DNA of 64,000 nucleotides, taken from Hordeum vulgare subsp. vulgare (lineage: Eukaryota; Streptophyta; Magnoliopsida; Poales; Poaceae). The translations under genes and the position numbers were made by a program. The notes beneath the pieces are model-generated. The model was not told the DNA's origin. It worked only from the letters and a program-made list of their open reading frames with translations, and made no database searches. Positions 34,048 to 45,325 of the stretch are shown here, one piece after another. The stretch spans positions 355,567,823-355,631,822 of the forward strand of contig NC_058524.1 of assembly GCF_904849725.1 (NCBI RefSeq). Reading direction: 5' to 3'. Each line of letters begins with the position of its first letter. Position 1 is the first letter of the stretch.

Positions 34048-34184
34048 TGTTGGGGATATACCCCACGGTTTGACCCAGCCAGGAGGTATGACCCAGCCCA
34101 TCACCTGGCGGCTCATGGGTCACCCCGCTCGTCGGGTTAACCTGGACAACAAGGCCCAACGTGCAAGCTGGCATAAGGCGACAA
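34048..34184 (+). repeat. Truncated 3' LTR of element X1
   Basis: Starts TGTTGGGGATATACCCC after the PPT and matches 51198 onward for about 130 bp (GTTAACCTGGAC, ACAAGGCCCA, GTGCAAGCTGGC). It stops near 34184, where minus-strand protease sequence of element Y begins. Confidence 0.75.
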
Positions 34185-34452
34185 GGCCCAATGTTGAAGA
34201 TCAAGTCTTCATTGTGGAAGTTGTTAGGCAAACCAAACACTACTTCCAAAGTTATGGTGCCCGAGCAGCAGGCCTTGATGCGAGGAATTATTACTTTAAA
34301 GGTGGTGTTGCTGGGTTTGATCCTTGACGGATCGATGCCCTTCTTCTCATTGTGTCTGCATAAATCACATTGAGGCTACTACCTCCATCCATAAGGACTC
34401 TAGTGAGATGGTACCCATCGAAAATGGGGTCGAGTACTAGGTCCACCGAACC
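34185..34452 (-). pseudogene. Protease fragment of element Y, distal part
   Basis: The minus strand encodes VDLVLDPIFDGYHLTRVLMDGGSSLNVIYADTM and then LEVVFGLPNNFHNEDLIFNI, the aspartic-protease region of a Gypsy gag-pol. The active site here is D-G-G rather than D-T/S-G, as is usual in this wheat family from memory. Its upstream half is at 50897-51197, separated by the LARD. It ends at the X1 LTR junction, and RT and integrase are absent. Confidence 0.75.
34448..34452. repeat. Left target-site duplication GAACC of the LARD
   Basis: GAACC at 34448-34452 matches 50892-50896. Confidence 0.92.
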
Positions 34453-36974
34453 TCTAACGCTCAAGATGTGGTCCTATCCTTATCTTGGCGCGAGGGCTTC
34501 GACAGGGATAGAAATGCATCCCGTCGTTTCACAAGAATGGATATCGTTACAAGTACGTGTACTGAAAAGATGAGTATAAGAAGTTGGCTTACACTCGCCA
34601 CAAGCTACATCAGATTCAAATCGGTACAATACATACAATCGTCATGAAGAAGAGCAGGGTCCGACTACGGACGAAAACAAACGATAAAAGAACGACATCC
34701 ATCCTTGCTATCCCTGGATGTTGGCCTCGAACCCATCCTAGATCGATGAAGAAGAAGAATAAGAAACTCCAAACGCACAATCAGCGCGCTCACGTCAAAG
34801 TAACTCTTTACCTGTACCTCAACTGGTGTTGTAGTAATCTATGAGCCACAGGGACTCAGCAATCTCATTTCCAAAGGTATCAGGACTAGCAAAGCTTAAT
34901 GAGTGAGGTATGGTTAAGTGGTGAGGCTGGAGCAAGCGACTAAGCATTTATTTGAGGTGGCTAACTTACGAGTACAAGAATGAGAAGGGGGATGATCTAC
35001 GCACAATAGACGTGAACTACTCATGATCAAAAGAATGATCCTGAAGACCTACCTATGTCGTACATAACCCCACCGTGTCCTCGATCGTAGAAGGAGCTCA
35101 CGAAAGAAACAGTAACGGTTACACACTCAGTTGGCAAGTTTTAATTAAGTTTACTTCAGGTCGTCTAGAACCATATGTTAAAAAAAGTTTCCATATTGCC
35201 ACATAACCGCGGGCATGGCTTTCCGAAAGATGTAACCCTACAGGGGTGCTCCAACTCGTCCATCACAAATTACCACAAGCCGCATAGAAAACCTCGATCA
35301 AAAAACTCGTGATCTCCTTGGATTCCTTAGTGGAAAACCTCAACTCTCAGAAGACCCAAAGCATCACCAAAATCCCGATGCACAAGACATTTCGTCAAAG
35401 GTAAAACAAGTCCAACAAGGCCGTCTAACATGTCGAGGATCCCGATAGGAGCCCCGTATCTCGTTCTCAGGACACGACTGATAAGCTACGCGTACGGTGG
35501 CCTGATAGAAATCACCCAAGTTGCCCTGGATTGGCCTCGCACAATGCTTTGGGTTGGACCAACACTCTTGAGGAGCATTGGCCCAGGGGTTCATTAATTA
35601 CTCCGCGGGTGCCGGCGGATCCCTATGCATTTTTATTAGTTATTAGGCAAATGTAGTACCAAAATTGGGCCTTGCCAAACAAGCTTTAACTAAGAAGAAC
35701 TATCAAGGGGGTCCCCATAACAACCCAGTCGTGTTAGGAACGCTCAGTTATGGAATATAACACTGGTAGCCAAAACTAAGGCGACAAAGCTGGAACAAAA
35801 CACCAGGCTAGAAAGGCCGAGCCTTCCACCTTTTACCAAGTATATAGGTTCATTAGATTAGATATCATTAATATGGTGATATAAAAAGGAACCCACGTTA
35901 TCACATGGAAGCAACTTCACCTGCAACTAGCAACGCAAACACATGGTTAAGCAAGCGGTAACATAGCCAATCAGTGGTTTGCTAGGTTGTAAAAAGGTTG
36001 AAGGTTTCATCGCAATGTTGAGAGGCTTACATTTAACAAGTGGTAGGCAGCGATACATAACGAAAGAAACGAGACAACTAGCATGGCATTGATAGTAATG
36101 ATATCTAGGGAAATGATCATCTTTCCTAAGATCACAATTGGAAGAAGAATGACTCCATGAAGCAAACGAACTGACGTAGTCGAACGGATCCTCACATTCT
36201 GACACGCTTGCGGAACTCTAACGAGACGAAGAAAATTAGAAACAAGAATCAACACACAATATTCACCACGGCACATGCATGCTATGATGCAGCACATATG
36301 ATGCATTATCAGTTCCGAATATGCAAGGCATGGCATGGCAATTCACACAATCAAACACTGCACATTAAGTGAAGCTCAATATGCACCGAGTTGCATATTG
36401 ATGAAACTCCACATTTACTTATTTAGTTCACTCCCATTTATTAACACGACAATATTAAATGTTGTTAAACATGGCAAGGGGTGAAGCATAAATAAACTAC
36501 CTATCTAAGCATTTTAAATGAGGCCGAAAACGACATATAGCATTTCTGAAATAACCCCACGCATTAACTGTGTAATCTGTCCAAATATGTCCTAAACGTA
36601 TTTTAAGTTTGTTAAAAGGCAAAACAAAGCGGTTCAAGTGATTCTACTCGTCCTTCTAGTCCATTTACATACATGTCTCATCTCCAACAGATCTACGATT
36701 AATTAACTACGATCTAAACCATTTTAACCCGTTTTCACTCAAACCAATGCATACAGAACTTCTAATAGTTTTAAATATGCATGAGAGTTGGAAAACATTA
36801 TTCTACATGAAAATCTACACGTTTTACATATCTAATATATTTAAATCTGTTGGACGGTTTGCGAGATATTAAATGCATGAAGTCTCGGGTTTTTTTTGAA
36901 AATATGTTAATCCGCGGATAATTGTTAATCTCGTTCAGGAAAAAAATAACCCCTACAAAATAATCTGTTGTCTT

Positions 36975-37030
36975 GGATTTGAAGCATGGACCTCATAGAT
37001 GAGGCCACACCTAAGTAGCCAGCTGGTCTA
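36975..37030 (-). other. tRNA-like segment in the LARD 3' LTR
   Basis: The minus strand carries an A-box-like TAGACCAGCTGG (37030-37019) and, about 33 bases later, GCTTCAAATCC, a mutated B box. The copy at 44213-44268 is better preserved. Confidence 0.4.
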
Positions 37031-38052
37031 CAATAAAACACTGACAACAGATGGGTTTGGGCCAATATGACCATCCCATCGGGCTGATGACATTGAAAGT
37101 CAAACATATCAGCTCGCGTGCTAAAAACAGAAAAAGGTTTGAGGTGCCAGGGATTGAACCCAGGACCTCTTGGACACGGCCTGGGATGAGAACCACTCTG
37201 ATTACTAGTATTTCATTAACAAAATTAGTGCCCATACTATATAACATGTGCAAACTAGAACAGATCTAGCCAAAATATCAATGTTCAGTGAGGAAGGAGC
37301 TTGCTCACAGTGGGAGAAACAGAGGCTGCATCCATGGGATTCACATGCGTGCGAGGGAGACCGGGAAGGAGGGCGGCGCTGGGGACCGGGCGGTTGGGAA
37401 TGGCACGGATGGTGCCCCTGGATGGAGGCGAGGCTACAACTTCCTCCCACGAAGGTGAAGCCCCATGGACGTTGCTGCACTGGTCTCTCCACGGATCGGT
37501 TTCCTGGCCAAGCAAAGAGGAGAGGGAGAGAAATAAGGAGAAGGAAAAACAGATAGGGAGGAGAAGAGAGAGGAACGGGACACCTACAACTAGGCTCGGG
37601 TCGTGCTGTCGCTGCGGCACGAACACTGCACAGGAGGCCGCGGCTCTGGTGCCTCGTGCTACTACTAGTGGCGCAGAGTTGGCTTGCTACCCCAAGCCAC
37701 GGATCGAGCGAGAGGAGTTGGGCCTCGGGCAGATCAGGGTTGGCCGAGGGGTGGCCTGCAAGGGTGACCTCCTGCTCGAGCAGAAGCGCAGAGGGAGGCG
37801 CGGGGCTGCTCTGGAGGGATGCTGGCTTGGGCGGCTCGGGGCTCTGCAGGCGGCGGCGCGGCTAGGGCACGCGGCGCGCGAAGTTGCTGCGGCAATTGCT
37901 GTAGATGAGGGTTGAGCATGAATGAATTGTGGAATCCCGTGTGGCTGCGAGGGGATATGTCACGCACGCAAACCAAGGCAGGCGAAGTGGTGGCGGCTTG
38001 TATGAGGATCCCTAGAAAATAGGGTTTGGTCTAGGATTGATCCGCAAACGCA

Positions 38053-38058
38053 TATATA
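38053..38058 (-). promoter_or_regulatory. Candidate TATA box of the LARD 3' LTR
   Basis: GCTTATATATGCG on the minus strand, about 650 bp from the LTR start, followed by ACCAAACCC leader-like sequence. The equivalent is at 50214-50219 in the 5' LTR. Confidence 0.5.
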
Positions 38059-38705
38059 AGCGTCCAACGACTAAAACGGGGTTAAACTGGACCTCCGATT
38101 AAATAAGATGGCTGAGAAATAACTAGGTTAGGAAGACCCATGGACAAACCGATGACGGTTTGCGGTAAAACGGGGTTGATCCGAATCCAATGGTCATGAC
38201 CGCCCGGTTTGGGTGCCGGGAGGTTTTCGGGCTAGGTTGCGGGTAAGGTCGGTGCATTGTGCAGAGGTGCTAGGCGGAGATGAGAGGGAAAATGGAAACC
38301 CGGCTACAGAGTTTAAAATACCGAAACGTCTGACGATGGGCCGACTATAGTGCCGCTATAGGTTTAACGGTTTGGGTATCAAACGTACTCTGATTGTGAT
38401 GAAATTTGGGAGGCGACCTACCTACATTAAAATAAGACCGCACGCCAAGTTTCAACCCAATCCGAGAATATTTTATACCACTTTTAAAAACAATATTTTA
38501 ACTATGTCGCAGGCGCGGGCGTGTGTGGTTGGTCTCAAAACGGTCAATGACGAACACGGAGAGAACCGACAACTAATAACGGATGCAGTTTTTGAAACTG
38601 CCGGCAACGGAGTGTCGATGCAATGAGGATGATGCAAATGATGCGATGATGATGGAAATGGAATAGGATGGGAATCTTTTGGAGCGTCGGTCTCGGGCTG
38701 TCACA

Positions 38706-41687
38706 ACTATCCTACACTAACAAGAGATCTCGCCCCGAAATCTAAGAATGAAAGGGGAAGAGGGTGAGAAAGAAGAGGTAAAACTTAGTCGCTTCTTTGA
38801 CAAACGAGTGAAACCAACGATCCTTGAAGGTTGCAAAGAGATGAAGAATGATGAGAAACAAGCAAGAATTCACACAGAATTTCGGCAACACTTCGATAGG
38901 AAAATGAGGACAAATATTTGATAAGATGGAAAGACCTTGAGAAGATACACAACACATTAACTAAATAGAATAACCAAGGAGAGAACATGATCTTGATAGA
39001 ACAAGATGATAGATTGAAGAGAGCAACATCACCACAACTCCGGAACAAGATAATAGAAACTAGATCATTGGGAAGAAATAACGAAGAAGAAAATGACAAC
39101 TACTATCACAATTTGAATTTGACAAGCAGCTTTGCAAGAAGAATTGAACGGAGTTGTTGGCAAACCAACAACGGAAAGAACAAGCTCGTAGTGGACTTAT
39201 GAAACCATCTCAACAATGAGGTGATAACCAGCCACAATTGAAAAACAATTGATTCATTGGGAGCAAAAAGATATGAAAATTTCTTACACCAAAAGGATAC
39301 ATTGAGAACTTGGATCAATGATAATCACCATGATAGTCGCACTCCTTAGAAAAAGCTTTAGGTGAAATCTAATCAAAGATAACTCAATGAAGAACCATGG
39401 GTTAAAAAATATCTCATGATCGAAGAATTGGTGGGTGTAAGTATCTCAGTCTTGAAACAAATTCTCTTCGAGACTCCTCCACTAACAGGAATGCTATAAC
39501 ACCACCTCAAAGGATAAAGGAGCAACAATTGCTCTTTGAATTGCAAGAGAAAGAATAATTGAGGTTCTCCAACAAGAATCTTGAAGAACACGTGAGAAAG
39601 AATAGATCATGATCCACCTAGAAGAAACTTGAACACGGCACTGGAATAACCGATAGACGAACGAAGAGACAAGAATTGAGAAAAATTGAGGATGAAGCTG
39701 AAATCTGAGAATGAAGAAATCTTCTGAAATGATGGCCTTCGAAGGAACGAGAATGAAAACAAATCTGAAATGCACCGTATAGATATGGGAGGAATTACTC
39801 ATGAATGGAAACAATTGAGAAGGTAACACGAAGCTGAGATGACAATCTTCAAAAGAATGACAAAGATTTGAGAGAAACACTCCTTCAGTCTTCCAAGCTG
39901 AAAATAATGAGGATAACACCACCAAGAATAACTAAGACACTCCGGAATAATGAAGAATGGAATGTTGAGCCAAAGATGAGAATTAATTTGGAGCAATCTT
40001 GGAGAAGGAATATTACTGATGAAATTCATACTTACGTCATAATTGAAAAGAATTAGAGATCTCTGGGAAAAGATTTGAAGAGCCAGGTAAGATACTTGGA
40101 AACCTCTGTGTTATGGGGCCACTCAAAAGAAAACACCGGATGAATGGATTGCTAAGAAGAGAGTTATTGCACCGATATAACTCAAAACTTGATGAGGTTG
40201 GGAACCTCGAAATAATTGAAAGGATTGAAAACAAGAAACTCTGAGATATCTTCAGCACTCCGGATAGAACAAAGATGGATGAATAACAAGAGAGGCTTCA
40301 TAGGAATTTTGAACATGGGAAGGAATTTAAAGGATGAAAAGGATATGATGAACATAGAGAGCTTGAACTGAATTCACCGGAAAAGAGAACACGGATGAAA
40401 GAAATGATGAACTCAGAACTCCTGAGAATCTTCACAATGAATCACCGGAAGCAATATGGAAGAAAAGAGAGCGAAAGCATTGATGAAAATAAAGGCGGAT
40501 GATAAATAAATCACTGAAGAAAAGGGCGGGAGGGTGGGAAAACAAAGACAACTTGGGACAGATGAGATGAACTCCGAAAGGATATGAGAGATTGATCTTG
40601 CAAAATTGGAGAGGATTGAATTACTTCACAGAAGCACACCGATATAAAAGAATTGACATGACGACTCCGGTTGAAGAGAATTGATAAAACCACTTTGTTG
40701 AGCAAAAGAATTAGCATTCCCATAAAAATATGAGAAGACCTCTAGGAAAGATATGAATTCACCACTTGACATCGAAGCAACTTGAATTACCATAATCAAC
40801 AAAACAAAGGATGCGGATTATGAAACAAGCCAGAACAAATTCATGACAATGATTTCGCTCGATATTTTCATGGATAGGATCGCACGGGATATATCCTAAA
40901 GTAGCCATCATGTACAAGGCAGTGCACACGACATAAGAAGCGTCCCCGAGTCGTAGCAAGCTACAAGGACTCTTTAAGACACAACGATAACCATTGTAAG
41001 ACGACCGTGAACAAACAAATCCACTAGATGTCGAACCCCAACCTCACATCATGCATCTGTTGGAAGACTGTTCTATAAGTAACTACTTGTATTCCCACCT
41101 AAGAACTTCCAAAATTTTCTGGTCATGCAATCGGGTCCACGGATACAAGGAGAAAATTTCACTCAACTCCTAGCATCTAACCCGTCTAGTGTATCACATC
41201 TGTCAACACATCTATCTCAGACCCTCGTAATCACAACGATACTAAGTATGGCGATACAACCGGACCTATGTGCACTAGTACTACGGAAGCCACACTCCTC
41301 TCGCCACTACTAGTATTGAAGAAATTTCGAACATCCTCCATCCTCAGATACTAAGAAATCTGAATGATAACGGTCTGCTCAAGAATTCCCTGGAGCTCAA
41401 CTCCCCGGAAGAGATCAAGTCAGACAGGAGGCACCAAGACAGAACTCCGTCACATCGACATCATATAGATTCCAAAAATATCTGTGTGATCCTAAAAAAT
41501 TGAGTGAGAAGAGGAGTAGAATTAAAATTACTACGTCAAGATTCCTCACTAGAGCATAGAAGAGGAGAAAAAAGAATCCTACTCTCCGATATATAACTAG
41601 ACTCAAAGTAGTTTTTCACTAGACTCGACTCGATCGAGTTCGATCAATCAAGGGGGCTCCTAGGTCGGTACTACTCTGATACCAACC
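38706..41687 (-). other. Non-coding internal domain of the LARD
   Basis: About 3 kb with no gag-pol motif in any frame. The plus strand is strongly purine-rich (GAAGAA, GAGAAAG words), so the transcript would be pyrimidine-rich. Degenerate units containing CACTCCGGA or CACCGGA recur about every 60-110 bp (for example 39036, 39930, 40130, 40255, 40370, 40440, 40665). The minus-strand frame at 39494-39925 is a by-product of this composition. Next to 38706 the minus strand reads GGGGCGAGATCTCTTG, which may include the PPT. Confidence 0.75.
41674..41684 (-). promoter_or_regulatory. Primer binding site of the LARD, initiator tRNA-Met
   Basis: The minus strand reads TGGTATCAGAG three bases after the 5' LTR end at 41688. 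Confidence 0.88.
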
Positions 41688-44212
41688 TGTAACGCCGAAG
41701 ATGCGGTCCTATCCTTATTTTGGTGTGAGGGCCTCGACAGGGATAGAAACACATCTTGTCGTTTCGCAAGAATGGGTATCGTTACAAGTACATGTACTAA
41801 AAATATGAGTATAAGAAGTTGGCTTACACTCACGACAAGCTACATCAGAGTCACGTCAGTACAATACATACAATCGCCATGAAGAAGAGCAGGGTCCGAC
41901 TATGGACGAAAACAAACAATAAAAGAATGATGTTCATCCTTGTTATCCCAAGCTACCGGCCTGGAACCCATCCTAGATCGATGATGAAGAAGAATAAGAA
42001 ACTCCACATGCACAATCAGCGTGCTCACGTCAAAGTAACTCTTTACCTGTACCTACAACTGGTGTTGTAGTAATCTGTGAGCCACAGGGACTCAACAATG
42101 TCATTTCCAAAGGTATCAAGACTAGCAAAGCATAATGGGTCACGTATGGTTAGGTGGTGAGGCTGCAGTAAGCGACTAAGCATTTATTTAAGGTGGCTAA
42201 CTTACGAGTACAAGAATGAGAAGGGGGATGATCTACGCACAGCGGACGTGAACTACTCATGATCAAAAGAATGATCCTGAACACCTACCTACGTTAGACA
42301 TAACCCCACCGTGTCCTCGATCGGATAAGGAGCTCACGAAAGAGACAGTCACGGTTACACACTCAGTAGGCAAGTTTTAATTAAGTTTACTTCACATCGT
42401 CTAGAACCGGATGTTAAACAAAGTTTCCGCGTTGCCACATAACTGCTGTCATGGCTTTCCGAAAGATTTAACCCTACAGGTGTGCTCGAATTCGTCCATC
42501 GCAAATTACCACAAGCCGCATAGAAAACCTCGATCACGAAACTCGTTATCTCCTCGGATTCCTTAGTGGAAAACCTCAACTCTGAGAAGACCCAAAGCAT
42601 CACCGGAATCCCGACGCACAAGACATTTCGTCAAAGGTAAAACAAGTCCAGCAAGGCTGTCGGACTTGTCGACGATCCCGATAAGAGTCGTGTATCTCGT
42701 TCTCAGGACATGACGGATAAGCTACGCGTACAGTCGCCTGATAGAAATCACCCAAGTTGCCCTGGATTGGCCCCACAGAGTGCTCTGGGTTGGACCAACA
42801 CTCATGAGGAGCAATGGCCCGGGGGTTGATTAATTACTCCGCCAGTGTCGGCGGGTTCCTATGCATTTTTGTTAGTTATTAGGCAAATGTAGTACCAAAT
42901 GTGGGCCTTGCCAAGCAACGTTTAACTAAGACGAACTATCAAGGGGGGCCCCCTAACAACCCCAATCATCTTAGGAGCGCTCAATTATAGAATATAACAC
43001 CAGTAACCGAAACTAAGGCAGCAAAGGTGGACGAAAACACCAGGCTAGAAAAGTCGATCCTTCCACCTTTTACCAAGTATATAGGTGCATTAAATTAAAT
43101 AGCATTAATATGGTGATATAACAAGGAACCCATGTTATCACATGGAAGAAACTGCACCTGCAACTAGCAACGCTAACACATGGTTAAGCAAGCGGAAACA
43201 TAGCCAATCAGTGGTTTGCTAGGTTGTAGAAAGGTAGAAGGTTTCATGGTAATGTTGAGAGGCTGACATTTAACATGTGGTAGGCAGCGAGACATAACGG
43301 AAGAAACGAGACAGCTAGCATGGCATTGATAGTAATGGTATCTAGGGAAATTATCATCTTGCCTGAGATCCTGCTTGGAAGAAGAACGACTCTATGAAGC
43401 AGACAAACCGACTTGGTCAAACGGATCCTCACATTCCGACACGCTTGCAAAACTCTATCGAGACGAAGCAAACCAGAAACAAGAATCAACACACGATATT
43501 CACCACGACACATGCACGCTATGATGCAACACATATGATGCATGATCAGTTCCAAATATGCAAGGCATGGCATGGCAATTCACACAATCAAACACTACAC
43601 ATTAAGTGAAGCTCAATATGCAATGAGTTGCATATTGATGAAACTACACATTTACTTATTTAGTTCACTCCCATTTATTAACGCGACAATACTAAATGTT
43701 GTTAAAATGGCAAGGGGTGAAGCAGAAATAAACTACCTATCTAAGCATTTTAAATGAGGCCGGAAACGACATATAGCATTTCCGAAATGACCCCACGCAT
43801 TAACTTTGTATTCTGTCCAGATCTGTCCTAAACAAATTTTAAGTTTGTTAAACGACAAAACAAAGCAGTTCACGTGATTCTACTCGTCGTTCTAGTCCAT
43901 TTACATATATGTCTTATCTCCAACGAATCTACGATTAATTAACTATGATCTAAACCATTTTAAACCATTGACACGCAAACCAATGCAAACAGAACTGCTA
44001 ACAGTTTTGAATATGCATGAGAAATGGAAAACTTTATTGTACACAAAAATCTACATGTTTTACATATCTAACATATTTAAATCCGACGTGCAGTTTGCAA
44101 GATATTAAATGCATGAAGTTTGGGTTTTTTCTAAAAATATGTTAATCCGTGGATAATTGGTAATATCGTTCAGGAAAAAAATAATAACCCCTACAAAATA
44201 ATGTGTAGTCTT

Positions 44213-44268
44213 GGATTTGAACCATGGACCTCATAGATGAGGTGACACCTAAGTAGCCAGCTGGTCTA
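44213..44268 (-). other. tRNA-like segment in the LARD 5' LTR
   Basis: The minus strand has TAGACCAGCTGG (one mismatch to the pol III A box), 33 bases, then GGTTCAAATCC (perfect B box GGTTCRANNCC). This is close to tRNA spacing. A five-base ACCTC/GAGGT stem sits where the anticodon arm should be. The acceptor pairing is poor. Not a functional tRNA. Confidence 0.5.
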
Positions 44269-44379
44269 CAATACAACACTGACAACAGATGGGTTTGGGC
44301 AAATATGACCATTCCATCGGGGTGATGACACTGAAAGTTAAACATATCAGCTCGCGTCCTAAAAACAAAAAAAGGTTTG

Positions 44380-44410
44380 AGGTGTCAGGGATTGAACCCG
44401 GGACCTCCTC
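44380..44410 (-). other. Second B-box hairpin in the LARD 5' LTR
   Basis: The minus strand carries GAGGT, GGGTTCAATCCC and ACCTC: a perfect B box inside a T-arm-like hairpin. Present also near 37139-37171 in the 3' LTR. No A box is evident upstream. Confidence 0.4.
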
Positions 44411-44997
44411 AATAGTACGTGGGATGAGAACCACTCCCATTACTAGTATTTCGTTATCAAAACTAGTGCCCATACTATATAACTTCTGCAAACCAAAACA
44501 GATCTAGCCAAAATATCAAAGTTCAGTCGTGAAGGAGCTTGCTCACGGCGGGAGAAACAGAGGCTGCAGCCATGGTATTCAGAGCCGGGCGAGGGAGACC
44601 GGGAAGGAGGGCGGTGCTGGGGACCTGCTGGTTGGGAATGGCACAGATGGTGCCCCCGGATGGAGGTGAGGTTGCAGCTTCCTCCCACAGAGGTGAAGCT
44701 CCATGGACGGTGTTGCACTGGTCTCTCCATGGATCAGTTTCCTGGACAAGCAGAGAGGAGAGGGAGAGAAATAAGGAGAAGGCAAAACAGAGAGGGAGGA
44801 GAAGAGAGAGGAACAGGGCACCTGCAACTAGGCTCGGGTCGTGCTACCGCTGCGGCACAAACACAGTAGAGGAGGCCGCGGCTCCGATGCCTCGTGCTAC
44901 TACTGGTGGCGTGGATTTGGCTTTCTACCCGAAGCCGCAGATCGAGCTGGAGGAGCTGGGCCTCGGGCAGATCAAGGTTGGCCGAGGGGTGGCCTAC

Positions 44998-45002
44998 GAG
45001 GG
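44998..45002. repeat. Left target-site duplication GAGGG of the solo LTR
   Basis: GAGGG recurs at 49921-49925. Confidence 0.9.
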
Positions 45003-45296
45003 TGTCGCGCCCAAGATGCGACCCTATCCTCAATTTGGCACGAGGGCCTCGTCAGGGATAGAAGCGCATCTCGTCGTGTCGCAAGAATGGATATCGTTAC
45101 AAGTACATGTACTGAAAAGAAGAGATATATAAAGAGTTGGCTTACACTCGCCACAAGCTACATCAGAGTCACATCAGTACATTACATAAACTTCAAGAGT
45201 AAGAGCAGGGTCCGACTACGGACGAAAACAAACGACAAAAGAAGAACGACGTCCATCCTTGCTATCCCAGGCTGCCGGCCTGGAACCCATCCTAGA

Positions 45297-45325
45297 TCGA
45301 AGAAGAAGAAGAAGAAGAAGAAGAG
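45297..45325. repeat. (GAA)n microsatellite
   Basis: About nine GAA units at a site where the other two LTR copies have only a short GAAGAAGAA. Confidence 0.85.

Larger units (their letters stand above)
34453..38705 (-). repeat. 3' LTR of the LARD
   Basis: 4253 bp. On the minus strand it starts TGTGACAGCCCGAGACC at 38705 and ends at 34453 with TTAGA, so the terminal CA is mutated. GC-rich core 37330-37910, AT-rich elsewhere. The 204-residue ORF at 37301-37915 lies in this core and has no family signature. Diverged from the 5' LTR by something like 10% in the parts compared by eye. Confidence 0.9.

Noticed and set aside
37301..37915. 204-residue ORF in the LARD 3' LTR
   Set aside because: Same situation as at 48558: GC-rich LTR core, antisense to the element, not kept open in the sister LTR.
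39494..39925. 143-residue minus-strand ORF in the LARD internal domain
   Set aside because: Leu/Ser/Phe-rich product of a pyrimidine-rich strand. No gag or pol motif, and LARDs are defined by lacking genes.
44213..44268. Functional tRNA gene
   Set aside because: The boxes are present, but acceptor-stem pairing is poor and the anticodon loop length is wrong.
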